From Anastrepha obliqua (Eukaryota; Arthropoda; Insecta; Diptera; Tephritidae): a DNA stretch of 64,000 nt. Positions 10,501 through 21,429 of this stretch are shown here, one piece after another. Positions within the stretch are counted from its first letter, which is position 1; each line of letters starts with the position of its first letter. A model generated the notes under the pieces. The model worked only from the letters and a program-made list of their open reading frames with translations, was not told the DNA's origin and did no database searches. The position numbers and the translations under genes were made by a program. The stretch is from the NCBI RefSeq assembly GCF_027943255.1, contig NC_072896.1, forward strand, positions 123,101,879 through 123,165,878, given 5' to 3'.

Positions 10501-12006
10501 ATGTTCTGTTATGAAATTGAGCTGTGATCCTGAATCCAAAAGTGCACGAACAATAAGTGATGATCCCGATGAATTGCACAAGTGAATACGGGCTGTAGCA
10601 AGAATGTCATCGCCGCCGATCTGCTCTGCTTTCATGGTGACTTGGTTGCCATTCTCGCTTTTCGGACCACTGGTGTTGTTGTTGCGAATATTCGGCATAG
10701 CATCGCTTTCATTATTTCTGTGTAGCAGTGTATGGTGACTAACTTTACATTGTTGACACCTACGGTTGGACGGACAGTTGCTTGAAGTATGGCTCTTACC
10801 CAGGCAATTCAAACACAGGCTAAGACGCTTCACAAGAAAATATCTATGCAATGGGTTCATATTCATGAACCTTTCACAGCTGAAGGGGCTATGGTGAGGG
10901 CTTGAATCACATAGCAGGCACCTGTTGTGTGAATTCGCAACTGCCAACGCGTATTTGTTGCTGGTTTTAGGCGAAGGTTTTTTCATCGGGGTTGACCATT
11001 GGTTGGCTGCCTTGTTGGTTTCAAGCATGTTGAATGTCTGGCAGCGACGCTCAAGGAATGCAGCAAGGTCTGCCCAAGTTGGTATATTTAAAGGTGATGA
11101 ACTTCTGCAATTCCAGTTGATGGCCACTTCTTCTTCCCATTTTGTTCGAGTTGCTGAATCTAACTTACTTATTATGACGTGTAGTAGAATTGCTTCCCCG
11201 ATTTGTTCCGAAGTTGCTAGTGACTGCATGGCCCGAAGATTGACGTTGATTGTGTCGATGAAGTTGCGAAGCAAATATGTATTCGATGACGACAAATTCG
11301 TGAGGTCACAAATTTGCTGCATGTGTGAATGGAAGATTAAACGGCTATTGTTGAAACGACTGACTATGAGGTCGAGCGCCGTATTGTAGTTTTTGCTTGT
11401 CACTTCGAGTGATTGTATTAGTCGCGAGGCTTCGTCAGTGAGACATGACCTGAGGTATTGAAATTTTTCAACCTCTGTCAAGTCTTTGTTGTTGTGCACG
11501 AGGGTGGTAAAGACATTGTAGAAGTCCAACCACTGCGACTGCTCCCCGCTGAATTTCGTTAACTGCAATTTTGGCAAATTGATGCGATGTGTGGATTGCC
11601 GCTCCACTTGTGTGCTACTCATGTGACTGAGCGGTTGGACTCTTTGCAGTTCTTCTAATTGGTCCAGTAATGCGGTTTTTGCTTCGATGTAAGTATCTTC
11701 AAAGGTCACACGATGGTCTTCATTTAGTTGAGATTCATCCAGCTCCTCTAATTGGGTTTGTAATGTCTCCAGTGTACTGTATTGGCGCTCTACCAAATCC
11801 AATTTCGCAGTCAGTTGACGCAACGAAAAAGTGTCGCTTTCGATAACCCCGAGGTGTAACGAACGCAAACGTCTTAGGAGATTCTCACGCTGATGAATTT
11901 TTACTCGAACGCTGCGCTGTATCATCGATGCTTCTCGTTTAGGTTCACTCACATTGGCTGGTGCTGCGGTGGCGCCTTCATCCACTAGGATATTTTCAGG
12001 ATCCAT
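7522..12006 (-). CDS. BEL/Pao Gag-Pol polyprotein, open but truncated in integrase
   Basis: This is a single 1494-residue frame. Residues 1-350 are Gag-like, with an early coiled-coil-rich region and a DUF1759-type segment at about 140-290. About 360-425 is a Cys/His-rich zinc-knuckle region. The aspartic protease has its DSGS motif near 490. The reverse transcriptase lies at about 750-960 and has a YVDN active-site motif near 906, where YVDD is usual, so the second Asp is replaced by Asn. RNase H starts near 1070 with 'AFADAS'. The integrase HHCC zinc finger is at about 1378-1415. The integrase core keeps the first Asp in 'GVDYCGP' near 1450, but the protein ends 44 residues later, before the second Asp and the Glu. 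The first ATG follows the primer site by about 90 bp. Polymerase activity is doubtful because of YVDN, and integrase is certainly inactive. Confidence 0.92.
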   Translation of the reverse strand: MDPENILVDEGATAAPANVSEPKREASMIQRSVRVKIHQRENLLRRLRSLHLGVIESDTFSLRQLTAKLDLVERQYSTLETLQTQLEELDESQLNEDHRVTFEDTYIEAKTALLDQLEELQRVQPLSHMSSTQVERQSTHRINLPKLQLTKFSGEQSQWLDFYNVFTTLVHNNKDLTEVEKFQYLRSCLTDEASRLIQSLEVTSKNYNTALDLIVSRFNNSRLIFHSHMQQICDLTNLSSSNTYLLRNFIDTINVNLRAMQSLATSEQIGEAILLHVIISKLDSATRTKWEEEVAINWNCRSSSPLNIPTWADLAAFLERRCQTFNMLETNKAANQWSTPMKKPSPKTSNKYALAVANSHNRCLLCDSSPHHSPFSCERFMNMNPLHRYFLVKRLSLCLNCLGKSHTSSNCPSNRRCQQCKVSHHTLLHRNNESDAMPNIRNNNTSGPKSENGNQVTMKAEQIGGDDILATARIHLCNSSGSSLIVRALLDSGSQLNFITEHIAQHLRLPRIKRSIEVSVIGATTTKTHQLCYVTMKSIHTEYTSSLEAVIIPTITSKQPSSRIISKGFQIPNNIKLADERFSEPGGIDCRIGAGIFFDLLLVGQIKDDIRYPILQKTKLGWIVYGTAPSDSSHATNSSSSLTSLPTYKTFLAVENQITLDNLVERFWTVEGYNNPHKLLSDNELACEQFFKHTTTRCPTSGRFIVRLPFKEKPVALGQSYDIAFRRLVALEYKLSKNSSLLKSYREFIHEYEQMQHMKVIENVKQGRSFIPHHCVMKTDSSTTKLRVVFASCQTSNGKSLNDVLRVGPTLQDDTFTILTRFRSHRYVLIADIAKMYRQVLVNDADAPWQCILWRDSTQAPVRMYQMQTVTYGTSCAPYLATKCLLEAAKMESKEFPIGSAITLKDFYVDNLMTDASTVSMVIEIKRQVAALLKRAGFPLRKFAANNMEIIDDIPLDDREEIITLGDSDYVKTLGLKWSLSKDAFFFSYHGRAASRKPTKRSILSQIAALFDPLGLLNPLIVAGKILMQQLWELKLDWDESVPQDIYTQWRGFQEHLSAINNIQIPRYVPMDSTTEIHAFADASTRAYGACIYLVTRMEKEISSALLCAKSRVAPTKQFSLPRLELCATMLLAELLQTVVAIFSPNLNNIHCWTDSTIVLCWIRGEPNRWTVFVANRVSKIQQLTSKYKWHHVPSELNPADLVSRGTTVAGIRENQLWFQGPQFLKLGQEKWPRSSFDTVPDVPEQRRQRIALISEREVDIIAENKYINRFNKFLRIFTYIRCFITKVRRPSFTPEEITQTLELVCRRIQQMYFREEYSKLLNNQLINKNSRLASLSPFMHKQLIRVGGRVRNSTLSFDAKHPIVLPHSHPFVCSLITHAHRTNLHAGAQTLLNILRDKFWITRARIVIRKVIHNCIICYRFRPVVAEQIMGALPTSRVTPSHPFETTGVDYCGPLLVTQKIRGRSPIKVYISVFVCFTTKVCKLPIENTSPLE

Positions 12007-12083
12007 TATAGAATTTTTTATTCGAAGAAAAACAAGTTCAAAAAATTTTAAAATTATTAAAAGCCGAAATCTAATCGTCAGAT

Positions 12084-12099
12084 CCGGCTCGAAGGACCG
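12084..12099 (-). other. Putative tRNA primer-binding site of the BEL element
   Basis: Directly inside the 5' LTR, the minus strand reads CGGTCCTTCGAGCCGG. This resembles the complement of a tRNA 3' region including part of the T-arm and lies where minus-strand synthesis should be primed. The tRNA was not identified, so the call rests mainly on position. Confidence 0.5.
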
Positions 12100-12575
12100 T
12101 GGTGAATCGTGAAGCTTTTTTCACGATTTTAAATATAAAAAAAACAAGCGCTTAAAAATTTCACGACGTTTATTTATTGAGCTCTGACAATAGAATGATT
12201 CTTAATACTAATTTAAATTTATGCATAAGCCAAGACGCTTATGTTATATTGGAAAGGTCCTGCTATTTTACCTGTTACAATATGAAGGTCACATATCGTA
12301 TGATTTTCTGAAATAGCAGGACAAAAATACAATGAGCAAGAATAGTACGACAAACTTATGCTAATGCTGTAATTTATTGGGCAAAAACAATGCATAACGA
12401 AAGGTGCGAAGATAGTGGAAGTAAGTAAATGGGAGCTCCAGCGAAGACAATAGCGACGTTAGCGACGACAACAACAACTGCAGTGATGAGAGAGTGTGAA
12501 TGTAAATTTGATAGCTGTAACGACAATTGGAAGTACAGGGGCGGCGTCGATGAATTATAAAGAGGGGCGCGAACA
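12100..12575 (-). repeat. BEL element 5' LTR
   Basis: This is the upstream LTR in the element's direction, 476 bp, with no visible difference from 7014-7489. The promoter and start of transcription should lie within it; no specific box is claimed. The right target duplication ATACA follows at 12576-12580. Confidence 0.93.
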
Positions 12576-13209
12576 ATACATATGTTCGTTAATAAATATT
12601 TACAGAATACTCCGATTAGCGCAGAAAATAGTACAAACGTAGAAAAAAGGTTTATATTAGCCAAAATTTGCTAAAAAATCATAAAATCTGTTTTTAAACT
12701 GCGACAAAGCAAAAGTAACACAACCGATTGGGGCACTGTTTCGTTCTATAAAGATTTAAAATATTTATCAATAATTGCTATTAGTATTCAAATTTTGAAA
12801 AAAAAATTGAAGACGTTACAAATTTTTTTTTTAATTTTTTTTAAATTGTTATTTTTAATTAAAAAATAAAAATAAAAAAAAACTTTTTTTTTTTTTAATT
12901 AAAAATCTTTTTCTTAATGAGTTTGAATAAAAAACGTTTGTTTTAATTAAATAATTAAAAGTTCTTTTAAAAAATAAAGAATTTTTTTTTTGTATTTTTT
13001 TAATTAAAAATTAAAACTAAAAAAAAAATAGTTTTCGTGTGTTCCCAGTGTGCTAGACTTCACTAGGTGGCGTAAATGGTAAGGCACAGCAACAACAAAA
13101 AAAAAAGAGCTACACGATTTTTTCATCTGTAGAGTTTTTTGTATTGCTCACCACTCTATTGTGTAAACTTTTCGTATCTACTCGGTTTAATCTCAGTTGT
13201 CTAACCATA
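12576..13209. other. AT-rich low-complexity spacer
   Basis: It begins with the right BEL target duplication, then becomes long A and T runs between about 12780 and 13035, with no coding potential. The TA at 13208-13209 is the left duplication of the next mariner element. Confidence 0.6.
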
Positions 13210-13741
13210 CAGGGTTTAATTGAAAAGTAATGAGACTTATTTTTAAAGCAGTTTTATTAAACCTTTTGGCTTATACAACTAATCTTCTTCAAAATAGGAC
13301 CCTTGAGCGTCAATACACCGCTGGTAGCGGTCCTTCCACTGCAGGAAACATTTTTTAAACTCATCCGTCGGAATCGCGTTCAATTTGGCTGTCACAGTTT
13401 TTTGGATCGCATCGATGGAGTCGAAACGCCTCCCTTTCAACTTTCTTTTCAGGCGGGGGAACAAGAAGAAGTCCGGAGGGGACAGGTCTGGGCTGTAGGG
13501 AGGGTGGGGAAGCACCGGAACCCCCATCCTGGCGAATGCAGAGGTGCAAAATCCTAACACACTCTTAAAACAGCTTTCACGCGCTGAGCGATGTTGACTG
13601 CACCGCTGTTGGCAGCGAACTGGGACCGGTTTCTAGTGGAAGGGGAAGGTCCAATGATCATTTTTCCCCACCAGCGGATTCGGTTGATCGCTTGGCAGAC
13701 GCTCCGCGCGGGAAGGCTCATTACTTTTCAATCAAACCCTG
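13210..13741 (-). mobile_element. Short mariner-like element with both terminal inverted repeats
   Basis: The ends 13210-13234 and 13717-13741 are inverted repeats matching at 24 of 25 positions. The element is 532 bp and is flanked on both sides by TA (13208-13209 and 13742-13743), the standard mariner target. It carries only the C-terminal part of a transposase on the minus strand. It is therefore an internally deleted, non-autonomous derivative that could be moved only by an enzyme supplied elsewhere. Confidence 0.88.
13279..13560 (-). pseudogene. Mariner transposase C-terminal fragment
   Basis: This open frame of 93 residues has the block 'HPPYSPDLSPPDFFLFP', which includes the third catalytic Asp of mariner DD34D enzymes. 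It is followed by the usual 'LKRKLKGRRF' and 'YFEED' end. The first two catalytic Asp residues and the DNA-binding domain are absent because the element is deleted internally, so it has no catalytic function. Confidence 0.8.
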
Positions 13742-13743
13742 TA

Positions 13744-16700
13744 GTTAACGATATCGATCGTTCTCATGCAGCTAAAACAACACCCGACGTAAAGTAAATG
13801 TGCTTAAATATTTCTAAGATTTTCGACAGAAGTAATCGCTTAGTTTATCCTACCGATCCTGAAGTAATTACAACCGGAAGTATAACCGGAAAAAGTATTC
13901 CTTCTTTTGCCATAGCTCGGAAATTTTGCTGATCTATATCAGGTAAGGCCTTCTTTCCTCGGTGCATAGTACTATTATAAATAGGAACTTTAAGGGAACA
14001 TATGAGCTCGGTATAAAAAGAATTGTTCATAATATTCCTTAAACCTTGCCAATGATCTCTATGTATTACTTACAGATGTTTTTGGGGAATAAGTAGTATC
14101 TGGCTGGACATATCCGCCTATTAGGCAGTGCTCCGTTGCCCTTTCTAGTTGAGTCCCATTTTAACTTATCTAGATTATAATGAATCTAAGAGCGATTGAT
14201 TGGTGCAGCGACTTCAGCCTGGTATTTGGTTAGTTAGTCTGTCATACTAGCTCATGCAGTCTTGCTACCGACGAGTTCCGCCAGAATCCTTTGCAAAATG
14301 AAATTCTGACATATATTCAGCTCTGGTAAAAAAAGAACAATAATAAATAAGTCTGAAGTCAGTTTTTGTTCATTGGCTCAGCACAGCTTCCGCTTGGTAA
14401 ATTGTAGCTAATTATTCAACTTGAAGTGTTTTCGCAGTACGGCATTACCTGGAGGGCGTGTGAATATTCAATCCAATATTATTTAATATGAAAACACTGA
14501 GAAATTTGCTGCTGACTTCTTTTAATCTATAAGGAAAATTTTTAAGTTTTTAGATTTTCGCGCTCTTTATTTATTTATTTTTGAGACGGCGATATGACGT
14601 CCTATATATGAAATTCATAGATCCAGATACGTTTTAGCAGTTCTTGAGAGAATTTTTAATAGAGTCCCAATACCAGCAAATCCAAAAATTTATTGACCAT
14701 ATCTCCTAGTTTTGTGTTATAGCTTCTTTAACGAAAAAGGGAATCAAGCAAGCGATCTATCGAATTTCGATCTGAAAAACCACTGAAACTAGAATACCGT
14801 ATCGAGTTAACATAAAATATCATAAATTATCATACATTTCCAATTTTCTACCAGAATCTCTAAAAAAGTCCGCATGCTTTATTTGTTCATCATTTTTAAT
14901 GCTTATCGACCAATTAAGTCACACTATACACGATTTTAAAGCTTATTTTTATTGAATAACTATTTCCTTTTTTTTGCGATGATTTTGGCAATCTTGTGTT
15001 TAGCACAGCGTAAATTACAAATGAATTAATTAAAAATTCTGTTATAACTATTAAGGCTTTACTACGCAATAACAATAAAAAAAAAAAACGAAAAAACACA
15101 AATTCCCAGCGGCTACGAAAATCGCGCGTGACATGAATCTGAAGTGTGTTGAACAGTAATCGCTGCAGTGCCTGTAGTTAGCAACAAATGCAACAAGTTT
15201 GGCATAGAATAAAGAGTCAAAAACAAAACAACAAATACGCTAGAAGAACAAGTAAAAAATAAAAATTTCTACAATCGCTTATTTTTTTACACAATTGCAA
15301 GTAGCATCAAAAATGGTTGTAGTCTCCTCAAAGGCAAGAAGTTAGTTGGGGCTATCAAGGAACTAGTGCCAAGTGGATGCAGAACGGACCAGTTGTTGTG
15401 CGGGTTTTCGCAAACAGTACAAACTCGGCGAATGTTGTGAATTTGGGTGAAACTTACCTCGGTGTGTCATTTTCATATAAAAAAAAAATGGTGTGTCTAC
15501 CGAAGCTTAAGAATCTTAAGAACTCGAAAGGATAAAAATGGATTACTTGTTTTTAAATAATTAATAATTGTTCTTGAAGTATTTCATTTAAGTTATTGAT
15601 TGTTTTAAGTCATCTAAGGACACTCAGTTAATTTCTAAAAGGGTATAAATCAATTCCATCTTTACAAATATAATTTTCGTGGGAAATTCACACAAAATTG
15701 TATATTCATAGCAAATTTTGGTAAATTGAAATAAAGATTAAAATAAAACAGTTGCATAATGTAAAAATATTTTTTAATTTAGTAAAATGCAATTCATTAA
15801 ATGTTTCGAAGCAAGAAATATCTGACTTATGTTAGGCCAGATTCATAATTATGGGCACTACTACATACATTCACTTGCCAGTGCTGCCAATTATCACACC
15901 AATTAATGACGAAAAATAGGCCAAACAGAACGAATAATAAACAGAATCAGATCTCTATCAGTATGAAATCGTTGTTGTTGCATTTGTCTGCACAAATTTT
16001 TATCCCATTGGCCATTGGGACACGGCTATTATCCAATGAGGTGGTTCTACGCTGGTTCTGAACTAATGTGATTTACTCTGGGGTATCAACGATGCGGCTG
16101 GTAGCTGTTTGCTTGTACTACTTGTACGTACATATGTAAGTATGTATGTACATATGTCCAATTGTCGTATTGCATATTACTTTAAACTATAAGCTGAGTC
16201 GGCTATTTATCGTAAGTAATGCCTGTCATCTTAACACGTATCGAAATTAAATGTTCTGCTAGCCATTTTGTGATGTTTTATAGCAATTCTTATACCCTTC
16301 ATTGAAATGAACGGTATACTAATTTTGTCACAATATTATAATAGTAAAAAAACGAAACGAGTTGAAACAACAAATATTTCCGTGTATGAACGCGGTCTTA
16401 CTAATAATCATTAGGTGCATCCAGATAAATCTAAGTTTTGGCAGCTCTTTTCCAGTTACCAGTTATGATTGCTTATCAACAACGGTTATTTATACCAGTT
16501 GCTACATCTAGTTGCGTCTCCAACGCTTGGCGAAACGAAGAGGTCTTAAGTAATGGCGCGAAAAGTTTGTTGTAAGTTATTGACAGTCGTACTAAGTAGT
16601 TGTCAGTCATTGTATTGCCTAATAAAGTAGGCAGCCAATTCTCTTAGTTACTCCATTATTATTTCAAAAAGTTTATTCTGAACAACTCGTGTCCTTAGGT

Positions 16701-17020
16701 ACGGATTTATTTAAGAAGACATTTGCATGTGGGATGGATCTAATTTTTGGAGAAATATTTTAGCAATACATTTACGTAAGAATACATTTATTTTTGAATA
16801 TTAGTGACAAACGAAGTATTAAGAATGACAAAAATAAATTAATAAAAACAAAACCCTTCATCCGTTCTTAGAGAAAAGTGCATGGCGTGTTTCGGATCAA
16901 GAGGTTAAATTGTTTGCAAAATTTTCAATTTTCAATTATTTGATATCAGTTAAATGTGAGAATGTTTCCTTTGTCATAGCAGACAACTACGCCCTTACTT
17001 TATTTTTATAAATTTTAGCG
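13744..17020. other. Long unassigned non-coding stretch
   Basis: I see no gene or element with recognisable ends over these 3.3 kb. The DNA is AT-rich with scattered homopolymer runs and a short TATG run near 16134-16152. The short open frames lack known motifs. Confidence 0.4.
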
Positions 17021-17166
17021 CACATTTTTTCCCCCAACAGATATAAAAAATAGCGCCTGTATTAGTTGCCAGCGCGTACGTCGTTTAATTAGTGTGTTTT
17101 GACATTTATCTGTGTGTAAGTAATTCGACAAGTCGAATTGGATTTATTCATAATTTGCCAATTGCA

Positions 17167-17373
17167 ATGAGTCGTAGTGGCCGCACGCTGTGTCGATTTG
17201 AAGATGAAATATTGGATGTAGGTAGATTAAAGGGATGAAGGGTGGAGGATTGCAATGCAAGTAGCACTGTGGAGCTTATGATTGCCGCTATCAACCCGTG
17301 GCTAGAAGTGTGTGAATACTCGACTGCGCAGCGGGTAATTGCAATGTTTTTCAAGCTACAACTGTGCAAATAA
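17167..17373 (+). pseudogene. Unrecognised coding-like short ORF with one in-frame TGA
   Basis: From ATG 17167 a frame of 69 codons runs to TAA 17371-17373. It is interrupted only by TGA at 17236-17238. The second half reads like real protein ('AAINPWLEVCEYSTAQRV') with balanced codons, unlike the AT-rich neighbourhood. A TATA-like 'tataaaaaa' lies at 17042, about 125 bp upstream. It could be a decayed host gene, an exon fragment or part of an unknown element. I do not recognise the protein, and no function is proposed. Confidence 0.3.
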
Positions 17374-20300
17374 TGAATTCAAAAAAACGAAACTAATGGA
17401 TCAGCAACTGTAACGCATACATATACACACTTAATGTTATAAGTCTATGCTACTTTGTGAGTAGTTGAAAAAGTATAATGGAAAACAGTTTTTAAGTTTT
17501 TGAAATCAAGTTTTCTTATTTTTAACAAATATAATGACAATAAATTTATTAAACGAAATGCATAATTTAGATCACATCGTTTAACAAAAAATAATAATAG
17601 AACGAGAATGCAAAAACGTTTAGAGTCTTTCGTCTAGTCTGTAGACTCCGTACTAGTCATTTATAAAAATTTAAAATATTCAAGAAACTCTTAAACTCTC
17701 TGATGGGCGCAATCTTGTTTCTATTATTCTTGTGCTAGTCCAAGTTACTTGATTTGAGAGATTAAAACACTTTTATACCAGCGAGGAATAATATAATATT
17801 TTTCCTTTGCAGCCGCCTTAGTCTAAGTCGATTCAAACAATTCGAAAAAATATATATTAAATTTTTAGAGATTCATTAACAAAAGATTCCACTCAAGAAG
17901 TGCAACTAGAATACATACATACATACATACACACATACATATATGTATATGTTCATATGTGAGTGCTCTGATGAATGAAAATGCAAAATTTTTTAATATG
18001 AAAACTTTTAAAATTCAAATGCAAATGGCTCCTAATTTTGTCATTTTCCAGAAGTTAAAATGAGGATAGTAAATATTAGCTCACAATGTATTCAAAATGG
18101 TAGACATTTTTAAATATGCTAAGGTGAAAATGAAATGAAACTTTAATAAATTTGGCTTCATTCTCCTTTGCTTCTTAGCACATCATTTTGTAATCTCGCA
18201 AATCGATGATATTTTCTTTATTTTGTTTATATTTATTTTTTGATTTTTCTGAAGAGCCATTCAATGGGAATAGATTTTGTTGCAAAACACAATACCTCAC
18301 AACGAAAATACAGCAAAGTATCAACAAAAACTAAAATTATCATTGCAGTCAGAAAAAGTTGGGCACCCAATTGGGAGTAAAGTCAGGTGATGTCACATGA
18401 AAATTTAAGTTTTTCCTGATTTGATTTTTCCTGATTTTTTTTCTTTTTTTAGCGTCTTAATTTTTATGTTGTTGTTCTACTTTACACAACCCTGTTCTAG
18501 CATTTTGAGTTGTTTTATCAAATAATGTGTTAATCACAACATTTTGCCTTCTCAAAAAAAAAAAAAAGTTCTCTTTCTCACTGAAAACGTATCACCTTGA
18601 AACATAGAATTTCCTGCAGGCAAAGTCCCACACGTACACATCTACAAAGTATCTATTTTCTCAAAGCAATATGTATATAGGTATGTATGTAGATATATGT
18701 GCCTTTGCTAAATATCACGTCCCTCTATCTGCCTGCGCACAGCCACACAACCGCAAGCAGAGCATTGCTTTGATCTGATTCGGGCACACACATCCAAACG
18801 CAGTACTTAGCGGTGAATTTATTTTTAAAAGAGGAAGCGCTAGCGCCAACGCTACAAAGGCCAACAGCCAATGTACGAAAGAAATGGAGAGTCTAAGCTA
18901 AGAAACTGAGGCGTCATTACGTGGGAAAAGGAGAGCAGGTGGTGGTGCGCAAACACTTGGGTCATAAACAAAAATCAAATCATCACAACGCATAACTAAT
19001 AAACAAATTACGGAGGGCCAGGAATGAGCAGGGAAACGAACGAAAGGCAGAGAACTTAAAGGGAAAGTTGTTTATTTACGTACGAAAAGCGCTCCGTAGC
19101 CGAGTTAATTATTTGGAAAAATTTAGAGGCGGAAGTAGATGTATTTTCACACATTCGCAGACGTAGCATATTTTTGCAAATTTACTTCAAATGAACAGCT
19201 GCGGGTAAATAAACTATGGAATTTTATTGCATGTAGTAACAGGCAAACTATTGTCATTTCGATGTCTGTCTGCTGTATAGTTGCAGTTCTAGTTGTTGTA
19301 AGAACACATGGAGAATGAGCTAATTGCGAAATTAAGCGGTGATGTTTATGAGGAGTAAATCCCATAAATTGTAGTTTATAACTGATTGACTGGTTATTAA
19401 GTGAGTGGAATAAAGATAAGTATTGACAAGTTTCGACAGTATTTTTTTAAAATAATTTTAATTATATTTTTGGAAAAAATTTAGTCATTCTATGGAAAAT
19501 TTCACATTATTTTAAAATTCTTGTTAGTTTTTGACAAGTTTTTATTCTTCACATTTTATTCATTCATAATATAGAGAATTGCACCAATTCAAAATGGAGT
19601 AAAAAAATTATCACAAATCAGAGCGACTTTCGCGTCACTGGAAGCTTAGAAAAACCTTTTTATTAAAACTTAAAAACAAGTTGGGTTCGCAGTTTTGTAG
19701 CCCATTTAATTTTAGTACAACAAAGTGCCTGTTTGAAGTAGCTAAAAATTCTCGTTGCTTTTTGATAACTTTTTTCTCTGACCGTACTGCGTATTCTTCT
19801 TCTAACAAAAATATCCAGCATAGGCTTTATGGAGGAAATGCACAAGTCCACAATGCAGCAACCAAAAAAAAGAAACTTATCAAAAATTAACGCGATTTTG
19901 CGTCACTTGAAACTTGCACTTTATTACCAGGAAATTCAATTAAGACTTATTATTGAAATTGTTAAAAAAATTCTGATTAAAAATAATGAAAGTTTTATGA
20001 ACATTTGTAGATTTTTTTAAATTTTCACAATGTTTGAAATTTGTATTTATATGGCTTTTATTACAGAGTTTAATGGATTTTTTTAGAAAATATTTTAAAA
20101 GGAAACTAAAATTATCAAAATTTATTAATGAGCTAATATTATAGCTATTTAACGTAGTGGGTGGACCGGACTTGTTCTGCAAATCACACGATTTGAAATC
20201 AAAGGGACTTATAAAACTTATTTCGAAGATTTCTTGTGATGTGTTGCGATTCCATTTCCAGTTGGATTTTATTTGGGAATAAGTGTTCGCTCTAGTAATA

Positions 20301-20399
20301 TACTGGTGATTTGAAGGTGTGTATGCCAGGTCTCGATGGCAGTATTTGACATTCGTTTGAAGCTTACAGACCCTTTTTATCTAAGGTCAAAAATTTCTA
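17374..20399. other. Unassigned AT-rich non-coding stretch
   Basis: No gene is supported. A CATA microsatellite lies at about 17911-17950 and a TATG run near 18675-18700. A slightly more GC-rich part (18590-19090) has no coding frame that could be recognised. A stretch around 19620-20060 has A/T-rich blocks loosely like 50660-50880, sharing an 'aaacttgcactttnttac' block, too weak to call a family. Confidence 0.4.
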
Positions 20400-21420
20400 C
20401 GTTTATTCCGAAAAAAGCAGCATTTGTGGGAAGTCATGCAGAAAAGTGTCGTATATTGGGCAATATTTAAGATAATCACGCTCCATTAAACACAATTTAT
20501 AAAGAGTCGTTTCGATGCTTCCAAAGTGGCAATTTCGACGTGAGTGATAAAGATCGGGAAGAAGCACCGAACAAATTCGAAGATATTCAACTACAACAAT
20601 CATTGGATGAAGACGCATGTCGAACCCTTGATGATATGTCTAAAGAGGTGAATGTTGATAGATCAGCCGTTGATGAACGTTGGCTCGTGATAGGAATGGT
20701 CCAGAAACCAGGTAACCGACTACCACATCAACTGAAGGAGAGGGGTATCGAGGGACGTTTGGTGACGTGTGAGATGTTTCTTGAACGGCAAAAAAGAAAA
20801 GGTTTTTTGCATCGCTTCGTCACTGGCGATGAAAAGTGGATCTATTATGATAACCCTAAGCGACAAAAATGTTCGAGCCAGCCAGCTGAACTAGGCCTAT
20901 CGACAGCGAAAAAAATATCCATGCTTCAAAGATTATGTTATGCATCTGGTGGGATCAGAAAGGTGTCAACTATTATGAACTCTTTAAACCACCTGAAACC
21001 ATCAGTGCAGTTAATGCGTTTGAATCGAGTTCTCAAAGAGAAGCGGCTGGAATGGGCGGTAGACATGACAAACTGATTTTGCTGCATGTCAACGCCAGGC
21101 CATCCGTTGCTAAATCGGTCCAGAAATGTTTGGAGGGACTGAATTGGAAAATTTTGCCCCACCCACCGTATCTCCTGGACCTTGCTCTTTCGGATTACCA
21201 CCTATTGCGATCAATGCAGTCAGCCCTAGTTGGAGAGCGGTTCACTTCTTGGATCAAGTCAAAAGAACTGGAATTTTTCGTCATTGGAATCCGTACGATG
21301 CCTGAATTATGGAGTAAAATTGTGGCTTCCAATGGCACATACTTCACATAATATCGTGTATTCATTAATTGTTTAAATAACTCGTAACTTTGGCTAAGAA
21401 AGGGCGGAAACATACCCAAC
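20400..21420 (+). pseudogene. Mariner-like transposon fossil (mellifera-type), transposase broken
   Basis: The forward strand encodes a decayed mariner transposase. The N-terminal helix-turn-helix part lies at about 20400-20540 and is out of frame. The main frame at 20540-21076 contains 'FVTGDEKWIYYDNPKR' with the first catalytic Asp. A frame change near 20935 leads to the frame 20935-21351, where 'LLHVNARP' has Val in place of the second Asp and 'LSDYH' keeps the third Asp. The right end reads, on the reverse strand, 'ttgggtatgt' near 21410-21420, which may be a terminal repeat remnant; the left end was not found. The frameshift and the lost Asp make it inactive. It differs in sequence from the mariners at 13210 and 22343. 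Confidence 0.8.
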
Positions 21421-21429
21421 ATAAGGGGT

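Larger units (their letters stand above)
7014..12575 (-). mobile_element. BEL/Pao LTR retrotransposon, young copy with internal deletion
   Basis: Two 476-bp LTRs (7014-7489 and 12100-12575) flank a gag-pol frame on the minus strand. The 5-bp sequence ATACA lies immediately outside both ends (7009-7013 and 12576-12580), as expected for a target duplication. In the element's own direction the LTR starts TGTTCGCG and ends ATTCACCA. The LTRs show no difference by eye, so insertion was recent. The total length is 5562 bp. The polyprotein ends early in the integrase core and only about 30 bp separate its stop from the polypurine tract. The copy has therefore lost the integrase 3' half, and full-length relatives must have supplied integrase for its movement. 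Confidence 0.93.

Noticed and set aside
10925..11389. 154-residue plus-strand frame and similar frames at 8126-10135
   Set aside because: These are antisense shadows of the BEL gag-pol frame.
17911..17950. CATA microsatellites as a possible CRISPR-like or regulatory array
   Set aside because: These are simple uninterrupted short repeats, common in fly genomes, without spacers.
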